Below, in pieces: positions 41,590-52,291 of a stretch of DNA of 64,000 nucleotides. The position numbers and the translations under genes were made by a program. Each line of letters begins with the position of its first letter. Position 1 is the first letter of the stretch. Below the pieces are notes generated by a model. That model was not told the origin of the DNA, searched no databases, and was given only the letters and a program-made list of their open reading frames with translations. The stretch spans positions 3,668,001 through 3,732,000 of the forward strand of contig JAVTVX010000005.1 in NCBI GenBank assembly GCA_033439265.1, read 5' to 3'. This DNA is from Dillenia suffruticosa. Taxonomy: Eukaryota; Streptophyta; Magnoliopsida; Dilleniales; Dilleniaceae.

Positions 41590-42060
41590 AATATTAGACG
41601 ACCTGACGAGCCACGGGGGTCAACAAGTGCCCCACTAGCCGGCAACGCGTCTCCACACGCTGCCACTTCCAGGCAGCAGTCTGGCACACGCGCCAAACGC
41701 GAGGAGCGCTTTTCACGTGCTCCCACACACGCGCTTGGGTCCTGCCCACCGCCAGACATGCTGTAGGGCTTGGGTGCGTGTGGCACGCGCTTACACGCGC
41801 TCCAAGTCTCTTCCTGGGTTGGTTCACGGTTTGGGGCACAGATCCGAGTCCTCTCCAACCCGGATCACCCAAGAGTGTTCACACGCCTCATCGCGCGTGA
41901 TGTAGTTAACTGGCGCGTGCCACAAACGTGCCTTTCTTCCGTAGGTTGGACGCACCTCCTCGCGCGTGTAGTGCATGTGCCCGTGCCCGCGGGTCTGGAC
42001 CGGGTCTTCTTCGCATGACGGTTCCTACAACGGGTCCTCTTGACCCGGATTCTGGAGAAC
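41590..42060 (-). other. GC-rich leader block of the 7.1-kb copia element
   Basis: A sharply GC-rich stretch in an A+T-rich window, with repeated CACGCGC/GCGTGTG motifs. It lies between the primer binding site and gag, the position of the 5' untranslated leader. Long frames on both strands are a result of the base composition; none resembles a known protein. Confidence 0.6.
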
Positions 42061-42535
42061 TCATTTTCGGCTCATTTTTTACGCGGTTTTCGACTAGAAA
42101 TTATTGTTGGGTATCCTCTAAACATTCTAGACTCGATTTTATGAGGATTTAAGCTCCAAAAAATGGTGGATCTACCACCCCAGTCACGACCCTCCGCGGC
42201 CATTTGGAAATCCCAGTTTCCGGCATCCGAAACTCAAGTATAAATGCATCAAAATGTAGATCCAAGAACGAGGAATACGCATAAACCATTTTCATGTATC
42301 GATTTGTCCTCTAAAGTCAAAAATCTAAGGTTTTAAAGTTCGTATGTCGCAAATTTCAACCGAACTTTTCATAGCCTAAAAATATTCAAAAAATTCAGAA
42401 AAAATCATTTTAGTAATCCCTGAGCTATGGGTATTCATGTGGTATTCTCGAATTCACGAAACTCATCCGTGATCTGGACCTTAAAATTTTTTATACCCAA
42501 AAATTCTGAAAAATTTTTTTACTTAAATCCAATCG

Positions 42536-42549
42536 CGCTCTGATACTAA
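42536..42549 (-). other. Primer binding site of the 7.1-kb copia element
   Basis: Reading the minus strand inward from the right LTR gives TTAGTATCAGAGCG, matching the tRNA-iMet complement TGGTATCAGAGC at most positions. Confidence 0.75.
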
Positions 42550-43028
42550 TGTTAGATTTAATTCACACAGAATGCGTATGAGGAAACGTAGTAAAAAGAT
42601 TGAAATTTTTGGGTTATCTCAAAGTATAGGGTGGGTTTCTAAAAATTCAATCGCGTCGCGAAATCTCTCAAACGGATTGCATGGTAGGGATGGTGATCAC
42701 GAGATCGAATCACCAACGTATTACCACGACGCCTCGATCCTCAAATTCGATGACGAAAGTGACATGGAAAATTTCCTACTCGGAATTTTTCTAAACGCTC
42801 TAATTTTTTTCTCTCTAGAGTTATCCTCTCATTCTCTAACCCTAGCCACCATTCTTTATATAGAGGAAGAAACCACACCCTTCACGTAGGCATATTTTGG
42901 TTAATTAAGGAAATATCATTAGGGTTGGTTAATGGGGTGAGATAATGGGATAGGTAAATGGGATAATAAGAGTTATTCTATTATCCCACAATTACCAAAA
43001 TACTCCAGGGTGGCCATAAAAACCAACA
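42550..43028 (-). repeat. 5' LTR (right) of the 7.1-kb copia element
   Basis: A 479-bp partner of 35905-36369, from TGTTAGATTT to AAAACCAACA on the plus strand. Numerous substitutions and small indels separate the pair. Confidence 0.9.
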
Positions 43029-45477
43029 ATTCAAAAATTGAAGAAACACCAACCTGCATCCATAGGGATTATACCTAGAAATTTTGAAAGAAAAAAAAAA
43101 ATTTCCGCATACACCTACCAATGGAGCTTGCATCGGCAGCAACTACGAAAGATTAGCAGTCTCAAGACAAGGTGTTTCCGAGGAAATTGTGTAAATAAGA
43201 TTAGGAAAATGATGGGATCGGACGACGTTCAAAAAACTAAATAGACATGGTTGAAATGGAGATGGTGAGGCACATCAATGAAAAAGGAGCTACTTCAGAC
43301 ATTCTCTAATTAGGGTTTGACTCAATAAGAAAAATTATGATGGGATAATTGGAAGACGCTTCTTGGGAGTCGGTCAATGATTACCCATTTGAGGCCATCA
43401 TCATAAGAATGAAGACTTATATTTTCCAACAACGGTGACAATGTAAATAACAAAATTGGCAGACGATTCTTGAGGCCATCTTCATTTTTCAACAAATAAA
43501 AATTATAGCAATGTAGCTCACGCTCTCCAGAGCACCCGCCATTGACGTTTCTGGTTTCACACAATGATAGGGGCAGGAAGTATCTAAAAGATGTAATTAG
43601 ACTTTCGTAATACTTCCGGTACTAGGGCGGTCGATGGCACGAGCCCTTAATTGTTATCATGTGAAAAATTGATCTGGGCTTGATAGAAAACAACCTAAAT
43701 TTCTAAACATTTTGTAGCTTGGCCCAAAAAGCTACTGGTCTAAATCTGATTCAGGCATGGCTACTCTTAAAAGGATGATATTGTTACTGCGGTTTACAAA
43801 ATTTCAATTTATCTCTATTTTATTTTAATTTATTTATAATATAATTTTTAAAAATAAAATAAAAAGTTTTTAATAGAATATATAAAATTATATAATTAAA
43901 AATCAAAATTTTATATGAAAGAGAACTAAAAATATGATTATATTAGTAATTTTTGTGTTAAAAGATTTATGTAATTTAATTTTAGTGCACCCTCAATTTT
44001 TTCTTATAAAATCTTAAAAGGTTAAAGAGGAAAAAAAAAATCAAAAGAGCCGAGAAACAGCAAAAGTTAAGAGGCGGAATTAAACAAACAAAATGAATAT
44101 AAAATTTTTCGATTATTTTATCAATGAGAGAGAATATATGTCTATCAATGTGAGAACATTAAATCTTTATTAATAAACTGTTGAGTTTAAAATTTAGAAA
44201 TAAAAAAAGTTAATTAAAAGATTTTTTTATAAATTGAATATCAAAATATTTAAATCAAATTAGTTTAGGATTTGGGGCTGTATATAATTTTGATCATTCA
44301 TTAATTAAAAAAAAAAAAAACCAAAAACGGGGTCTATACGTTGATACAGGTGTATCTGTACTGTAGCAGTAGGTAAATGCAGACAAGAAAAGAACTGGCA
44401 TTTGGAATAGAAATCATGACCACACCAGGCCGCCAGAAACTCCTTACGTCTTGTATGCCTAATAATTAGAGAATGCAGTGTTAGCCACGGAGTGTGACCA
44501 TTCTTGTGGAGCGCTTACAAAGCATTCTCCTTGCCAATCTTGAGAAACCCGTAAAAGACTTCCAACATTGAATAATACAATGCTTCGTCAAACTCTATTA
44601 ACTCCAGTCTCTTTGATGTTTGATTGAAAATGGCCCCTTTGAAAACCAAAAATGGTGCTCCCATTCCATGCAAAGTTGGTTCCGTCCTCTGACTGTTATC
44701 ATATATTTCAGTATCACAATATTTTGACGTGTCGTTTTTAAAATCACACATACTGTATTATTTTCACATAATTTAAAATATTAATTTAATAAATATGAAT
44801 TCAATACAACTATAGATATAAATTTTTAAATATTTAAAAATAAGTTAAATTTTAAAATATTTTTGAACTGTGAAAACTCAAAAGTATTTAAATTAATTTT
44901 GTTAAAATATTGAGAAAGTAAACGTAAGAAGGGTATAACTCAAAATATCAAATGTCATCCTCCTTATTAACATAAAAATTAGAATTTAGGTTCTCTAAAA
45001 AATAAGTAGTAAATTTTCTTCAATATTTTGTTCAAATTATTTTTCCCCATCTTTTGTTAAAAAATATCAGCCTAAACTCAAATCACATTTTTCATTTTTT
45101 TCCCTCAAATATTATAATCATTTTCAAGCATGCATAGTTGCATTAACAATTAAATAAGAAAAAAGAATAAAACACAAAGGGGGAATGCACAAGGGCAGTC
45201 ATCTTTAGGAAAGGTACCAAGGGACGTTCCAGTGAAATCATCCGAGAGATTTGCCCAATTCTTCTTCTTCTTTTTTTTTTCCTTTTTTTTTTTTCTTCAC
45301 TTTAATTCAGCATACTAGACTCGAACCCGAGCCTATAACATGGAGAAGAAAGAAGGTGACACATGAGCCGAAGGTCATTGGCTTCATTTGACATATATTT
45401 GTCATTCTACCATGGAACTACTCTTCAAGTTCTTCGGCTCGATTTCGAAACATCAATGTCTAGTTGGTACAGTAGCT

Positions 45478-45680
45478 TTTTTTTCTTTTTTTTGATCTCT
45501 GACCTCTCAGTATTCGGAAATTCACTCAGACTAATCCGGTTTTACCTGACTGTCAGACCTCCTACAGAGAGGGACGTCTCCTCTTTTCAGTTCCCAATAA
45601 GGTTCGAATCCGAACACTTGGTTAAGGGACGCAAAAACCTTCCCATTGCATCGACTGACCTTTGGTCCAATAGCTAAATA
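45478..45680 (-). mobile_element. Degenerate tRNA-derived SINE, same family as the 53.5-kb copy
   Basis: A T-run on the plus strand is followed by a segment resembling 53536-53729: compare ATTCGGAAATTCACTCAGAC with ATATCCGGAACTTTGTTCAGAC. A B-box-like GGATTCGAACC is on the minus strand near 45602. It is diverged and I could not define target duplications. Confidence 0.45.
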
Positions 45681-45838
45681 GTGATATCTCTTAAATAAAA
45701 TTTTGAATTCAAATTTTATATATAAAGAAAACATGTATCGGAAGAGTCTTACTTCTTAATAATCTAACTCGAGTCAAATCAGATTTAGTCGAATTCAATA
45801 TGATTATCGGATACCGATGGTTAATAAAAAAAAAAAAA
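45664..45838 (+). mobile_element. Degenerate SINE-like repeat with A-tail
   Basis: Second copy of the repeat at 30095-30256, sharing TTGAATTCAAATTTTATAT and the end GGTTAATAAAAAA. It abuts or slightly overlaps the minus-strand SINE-like piece to its left. Confidence 0.4.
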
Positions 45839-47012
45839 AGCTCAATTTTTGTTAAAAAAAAAAAAAGAAAAAGAAGCTCGATTTCTGAGCACAGGCGTGA
45901 GGCCCAAATTTCCCGCTCAATCTGGTCCAAGAAAGTGGGGGCTTGAGCAGAAGAGAACGGGCCGGTGACTAGGCTGGCCTGGCCCAACCTGAGGTTGATT
46001 TCACCCACTTTTCTATGGAATTTTATTTTGAAATTTATGAAAAAAAAAAGCATGAAATTAAAGAAAAGGAAAATAAATAAGATGTTTTACAAAAATGGCA
46101 GACTTGGGTTTCATCCGGGGAGCGGTCAAGCGACTAGGGAAGGCTGGCTATAGCTCTTACTAGGGGTGCTAGCCCAACCCATGTCCACCCCTGGCGGACT
46201 AACTACCCACAATAGGAACTTATGAATAAAATCTTTCTTTTTTTTTTTGTTTTCATAACTGGTATCGAGTGTTGTCCGATTATTGTGGAATCCATTTTAG
46301 AATTAACTCTCTTAAATTTTTTTTTTGTCATTCTCAAATCTTTTTTTACCATTCTCAGAGGTCGAACTCGAGACATTTAATTAAGAGATAAAGTATCCAA
46401 CTATTCATCAAACCACACTAAATAGACATAAAGATTTGGTCTTTAGATCTCAACTACAGCCATTTCATGTTAGCAATACATGCAATTAAGCTTCCATGGA
46501 CCAGATCTCATTCTTGACATTCCGCCCAGGAGTCGCAATCCAGAACCTTAAGACGGCGTCTCCTATATGAGTTCATTTCTCCTCAGGTAGGTCATACGTG
46601 TCCTCCATGATCAGACAAGGTAACATGGCGAATTTCCAGATATCCCCTTTTCACATACCCTATTAGTCTTCCTGCATCTCTACACTTCCATTTGGGTGGA
46701 AGCAAACTCAAAAATGCCAAGTGAACTTAATATTCGCGAAGTCTAAGTTGCTGCTCTTCAATGATTCATTCCACTGCCCCAAAACATCAGCATTGCAAAA
46801 TTCTCCTCTGCCTAGAGGCAGACACCTACTTTTGAACCATTATTGGCTGGAGCTCACTGCAGATATCAGTGGGTTCATGCTAGAAAATAGCAAGACTAGT
46901 AAACAAGAATACACGAAGATGTCCAGAAATAATAAGCATCAATAATTTGTATTAATTCAAATAATAGTTATGTACACCTTAATCATAGAACTGAATTAAG
47001 CCTTTGATCTTT

Positions 47013-50000
47013 TTATCTACCTTCAGACAATGTTATGGTCACCTCGTTTGCCGTCATTGCCACTTCGCCAGTTGTCGAGAAATCACTGATTGACCGCTCT
47101 GTGAAAAAACCAGGTCGCTTGGGTTCAGGCAAGGGAATGTCACTTTCCAACATGGAGAGTACAGAGGACATTGTGGGTCGGTCCCTGGGATGGCATTGGA
47201 CACACAAGAGACCCACATGGATACATCTCAATACATGTATGCTGGATATTATATCTCCCATCTTTGCATCTACTAGTTCCAAAGCCAAGCCTTCGATGAA
47301 AAGACTCCACGCCTAAAACAGGAATTAATTTGGCACTGTCAGAAACAAAACAGTCTAAAAGTGCCCCACAAGTATTTATTTGACAACTTATGCCACTCTC
47401 ATAATTAAAAAGAAAACAAAAGACATGTTTTTGTAGTTTTAATTATAAAATAACTTTCATTCAATCTCATGCAGATGAAATCCCAAGTCTCTTGATATGA
47501 CTTACATGTCCCAGAAGGCTGAGTTCATGATCTGGATGACAAAATCCCCTATTTCTCCTGCCACTTATGATCTCTAACAGTAGGACACCGAAGCTAAACA
47601 CATCTGACTTAATAGAGAACAAGCCATCTATTGCATACTCTGGTGACATATAACCACTACAACCCATAATCGAGAACATCAAAGTCAGAAAGTAATAGAG
47701 GAAAATGCAGAAAAATGCTCTAGTAGAATACTTACAACGTCCCAACAACCCTTCTCGTCTTATCTTCCATTGATTCTCCTTGAAAATTTCTCGCCATGCC
47801 AAAATCTGATATTTTGGGGTTCAAGTCAATGTCAAGTAGAATGTTACTAGCCTTAAGATCTCGGTGGATAATTGTTAGTCTTGAATCTCTGTGAATATAA
47901 AGAAGCCCACGAGCAATCCCCACAATAATGTCAAACCTCTTCTCCCAGTTGAGCAAACTGGCTCGTTTTGTGTCTGCCAAGGTTATTCTGGTGTCAATAG
48001 GACGATCATTGTGCAAAGGATATATGATTTCTTAAATACTTCTCAGACAGTAATGATAAACTAACGCATAAAAATGAAAAGAAAAGAAGAAAAAAAGAGT
48101 ATGAAGGTGAAAAATGCGAACCAAATATGTAGGAATCCAGGCTTCCTTTTGGTAGATATTCATAAATTAGAATCCTTTCTTCATTCTGAATGCAACAGCC
48201 CAAGAGTCTGACAAGATTTCTGTGTTGAAGCTTAGAGATCAGAACAACTTCATTCTTAAACTCATTTGGGCCCTGCCTTGAGTACTGGCAGAGCCTCTTC
48301 ACAGCTATTTCTTTTCCTGAGGGAAGTTGGGCCTACAAAAAAAAAAAAATAGTTGAAAGTCAGAAATTCGCCAGTGATTTATGCCACGGGAACAATTTGA
48401 GGTTCACTAAATATATAATTGCATGTTCACTTCATCATTTACAATATTTACGGGTATGGTGGCCGTTGGATAATGATCAAGGCAAATCTTGGCTATCCAA
48501 AACTTTTTACTAGATTTGGCCTTGTCAACATCCCACGGCCATCATCCCACCCGGTATCATTATCCACTGATAGAAATTCTTGTAAGGATTGCAAATGGCC
48601 AAGGGTCTTCAGGATTGCCAGGTTTCATCAAAGAAGGACATGTTCTCTACCAAACTTATGCCTGCCTTGAAATGCAGCTCTTAATTAAAGAAAATCAGAG
48701 CAAGGTGAACTTTTCCTAGAAGATGACGGAAGCAAGTTTTATATGAATGGGCTTACCTTGTATAGTCCAAAAAGTCAAAAGTATGCATGTCTATCAAGTT
48801 TGGTACGTAAAATAGTTAAATTAAAAAAATAATAATAATAAAGATAAAAAACTAAGAAATAAATAACTGACTGGGCTTACCTTGTATACGGGCCCAAACC
48901 CTCCATGTCCAATTTTATGACCTTCAGCAAAGTCAAAAGTGACGGCTCTGATTGTAATTAAATCAAACCGGGGCAACTTTAGATCTTCTTGGCTTTCAAT
49001 TTCAGAGCCGTTTGCATAAAAAAACTCGTTGTGACCTTTTGCCAAACAGAAACACTAATAAGAAGAATTAATTGCAGTAAAGAAGATAATTACTCCTTGT
49101 ATCTTTTTTTTTTTTTTTCTTGGTGGGATAATTACTCCAAAAATCATTTTGTTTTTTGACTCTAGGAGTTGAAAAAACTTGAAAGGATACCAACGTGACT
49201 GTGAATGTACAATAAGGGGCAGACATTAAAAAAAAAAAGACTTAGAATGTACAATATAGGAGAAATTGGAAAACCTAATATTATTTTGCAAGACTTCCAC
49301 CCCCCCATAATGCAATGCTTCTAGGTTGACCGCACCATCTATTTTGTTTTGTGTTTTTGTTTTCTCCTTCCTTCCTTTTTTTTTTTTTCCTTTCTATTAT
49401 TTTTTTTGGGTCCTAGAGGGGCGGAACGCCCTGGCTGGCTCTGTCCCAGCAGCTGAACCAAGGCAGGGGGCAAGTGCTCTTTGGAATGACTAGGTGGAAA
49501 GGGCAAGCAGACGTGAATTGAGATTCAAAATGAAGGTCACTAAAAACTGGTGGAATGCTGTGGAAACCAATTGAATTAAGACAGCAGAGTGGAATTTGGT
49601 GTGTGGCGGTGAAATTTGGATATCCACGAAGAAGCGCCAAAGGCGAAGGCAGCTCTTTGGGGTCCCTACCAACCATGTTGGAAACGCAACTAAACGCACC
49701 AAACCCATGGCAACCCCAATTCAACAGGAAAAGACCCAAAACAACCGAGCCAAGGCACATACATGACCCTGCGCCCAAGGCTTGGGGAACAGTCTAAAGA
49801 CATCAACAAAAAGGGTCCTAGAAAGGAGACCCTGAGGGACCGGAAACCTACTCCCTCTAAGACGAATCCAAGGATTTATCCTCGGAACTGCCAATGCCCT
49901 CGAGAGGGAGTTTGTTTTATTCACTTTGGAAAATATAAAAGTTTCTGATAGTATATCACAAAAGGGAAGCAATTAGGCAATTAAAACAGGTCCCCATCCA

Positions 50001-51589
50001 AAGCCACAGACCAGTCTGCAAAAGTTCAGTAAATTATAAAGCTAATCAGTCTGCAAAAGCTATCTTACCTTCTTTATTCTGCCTTGTTACTTTCCTCCTT
50101 GTCACAAACCAGCAGACGCAAACTACTGTAAGCATAGCTGCCCCTATGGAACTTGCAACTGCAACTACTTTTTTCCACTTATTTGAATTAGCAGCATCAT
50201 CTAAAATTGAAAATTTCAAAGAGAAACATATATTAGCTTAAAGACCAACTGCTAAGTAATTATCAATTCTCACAATATCTACCATTCAAGTTACTTTTCT
50301 AAGGAAAGGATCATACCGAGCAGTGAAAGTGGTAGTTTGATGTAGAGAAATAACCCATCAAGTGTGTTCCTTTTTAAGTCAACCAAATCTCCAGACCAGA
50401 GGACACAACCATTTCCATCACCGATTATATCATAGCTGGAATATGCTGTACAAGAGCAGGCACTCTGGCACTTCACTTTGCACTCATCAAGACTCATACT
50501 CTGGTTTATCCAAATTTGCAACAAATCTGGCAAGTTCACTTGTGTTAATTTCAGAAACCCATACTCTGTTCCACAATCCAAAGCAGTTTCCCTTACACAG
50601 CCGTCTGACCAGTTCCGATTCTGCCATTTTTGTGGTACCTTCGGAGCAAAACCTTTCAAACATTGACAAATGTGCGAGCTATTGACATCACAAAAAGCAT
50701 TAGAGCCACAGAAACCGTAATTATCACAAGTGTTCGTCTGAAACGTCAGAAGCTCCTCCCACTGCCCAGATTGCTGGTTCCCATAAAACTCTTGTACTAT
50801 CCCCAGCTCGTTCAATGTTGACCTTGAAATCACCGAGTCTGACGCTACCCTTCCAAGGAGATACACTTCATACTCATTTGAGACCAGAGTTGCTGTGAAG
50901 ACTAGGTTTGTTTGGCTTACTCCAGTGAATCGAATACCATTCCATGGCCCAATCCGCAATTGCTTCACACCTTGCTTGCGTATAAACAACTGAGGGAAAT
51001 TTGGGTTCTCAAGTTTATAGGTGAAATCACCCGGAAAAGGATCATCCAAACTCTTCCATGATTGATAATACCATTCCTCGCCTGTTTTTAAATTGATCCC
51101 TTGCTTCATTCCTGGTATGAAGGTATCTGAAACAGAATCGAAGCTTTGCCACAAGTAGTCCTGTGAATTCGTACTATTAAATTCCCATAACACAAGATTC
51201 CCAGAATCCAGGAGCTGTGCAAACGTACTGTTTCCGCCTTTTGATGTATTTGAAGACCAAATAACGTCTTTGGATCTATTCAAGATGACAAGATTCCCAT
51301 CTGCAGTTAATGTAAAAATTCCAGACATATCTGAAAGTGGGTTTTCTCTATTAGCGACCCACACGGTTTTGAATGACATATTCTTATACCATATACCCAA
51401 ATAGCGATTCGTGGAATTTCCAGGACTGAAGAAACCCAATTCAAAGGCAGTACCATTTGAAACCAGAGTCTGCCCATCTGTGATTGAATAATTTGGGCTA
51501 AGAATATCACCACCAGCTGCAGCTTTTGCAGACAAAAATGAAAAAACCAAACTACTGAAGAAAATGAAAAACAATCTTCTCATCTTCAT
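47013..51589 (-). CDS. G-type lectin S-receptor-like Ser/Thr kinase (SRK-4), 7 exons
   Basis: Predicted 819-aa receptor kinase. Exons on the minus strand: 50317-51589, 50069-50200, 48881-49035, 48122-48332, 47736-47973, 47506-47656, 47013-47312; 2460 nt, all GT-AG, stop TAA. The start [20 protein letters not shown] is a clear signal peptide. B-lectin ([12 protein letters not shown], one residue shorter than the usual VVWVANRE), S-locus glycoprotein ([12 protein letters not shown]), EGF-like and PAN domains follow. Membrane helix about 436-457. Kinase: [10 protein letters not shown], Lys532, HRD Asp629, DFG Asp647; the activation segment ends [10 protein letters not shown] where its paralogues have TYGYM. 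Intron 2 (49036-50068) holds an unusual G+C-richer block. Relic C is its likely duplicate. Predicted active; ligand unknown. Confidence 0.93.
49408..49930. other. G+C-richer block inside SRK-4 intron 2
   Basis: A block of clearly higher G+C than the rest of the intron, starting next to a long T-rich run (49368-49407). The 10-mer GGGTCCTAGA occurs at 49408-49417 and again at 49813-49822. A minus-strand open frame (49413-49778, 121 aa) has no motif I know. With the T-run on its left it could be a retroposed minus-strand copy of some transcript, but no true target duplication was found. Confidence 0.4.
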
Positions 51590-52291
51590 AAATCTCCTGT
51601 TCTTCCAAGCAAGCAGCTTTGTTGTAAGGAGAAACAGTCAAATCAAAACACCTAATGCCTTCTAATCCAAATCAATGGTAAAAATAAATAAATATATATA
51701 TCTTATGTAAGATTTTGCAGCAAAGGAAATCGGCCGTGCAGAGATGACCCTGATGGGGTATCTCTGTTCAGTTGAAAAACTGGAAAAAAAAAAAAAAAAA
51801 ATGAAGACTAAGAATTCTCAACAATATGAAGTACAGTAACTTTCACGAAATCTATGACCATTGGCGGCCGATGGCCCCGTTTGACTGCAAAGCAAAGTCA
51901 AAGATGTTCAGGTCAACAGCTGAATTTCCTCCAAATAAATCACCATTTTTGTTTTTCTTTTGGTGGCATTGCCCACAAGTGTTGCAACTACCAGCAATAT
52001 CATTTATTAATAAACTTGTATATAACCAAAATAATTGATCATTCTGAGCACAAATAATGATAATTAAATGTCATTGCTGAAGCAGTTTTATGACACCATT
52101 TTTAAAGACCATCCTGGGATTGGCTGCAGCTGATTGCAGATATCCGCGGGTGTATGCGCAGTATGATGCTAGAAGATAGAACAAGAAATAGGCATGAATC
52201 CCCAAAACAACATATATTAGGCAGAAATAAATAGCTCAAATAGAATTTCTATACATCTCAATCATATGGCAATATAGTTGTGTGTTGATCT
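51590..52291. other. 5' flank of SRK-4 and 3' flank of relic C
   Basis: Presumed SRK-4 promoter with GTCAA motifs (W-box cores in sense) near 51635, 51895 and 51912. The end at about 52115-52200 resembles the SRK-4 3' flank. No coding sequence seen. Confidence 0.5.

Larger units (their letters stand above)
35905..43028 (-). mobile_element. 7.1-kb Ty1/copia retrotransposon, decayed
   Basis: Two LTRs of 465 and 479 bp flanked by the target duplication ATTCA (35900-35904 and 43029-43033). The element is on the minus strand: a tRNA-Met-like primer site abuts the right LTR and a polypurine tract the left. Recognisable pol fragments run right to left as gag knuckle, integrase, reverse transcriptase, consistent with Ty1/copia. 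The LTRs differ at many positions and coding frames are shattered, so it is old. It separates SRK-3 from its more distal upstream sequence. Confidence 0.93.
43034..47012. other. Intergenic region between SRK-3 flank and SRK-4
   Basis: Mostly A+T-rich sequence with no convincing gene. It holds SINE-like pieces at 45478-45680 and 45664-45838, and another B-box-bearing stretch near 46320-46430 (AGGTCGAACTCGAGAC next to a T-run). The part just downstream of SRK-4 (about 46850-46930) resembles the 3' flank of relic C near 52120-52200. Confidence 0.45.

Noticed and set aside
41506..42152. Overlapping long open frames on both strands
   Set aside because: They arise from GC-rich leader sequence of the copia element, where stop codons are rare. 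No motif is present.
44515..44751. 78-codon minus-strand open frame
   Set aside because: No recognisable domain and no supporting context; left as intergenic.
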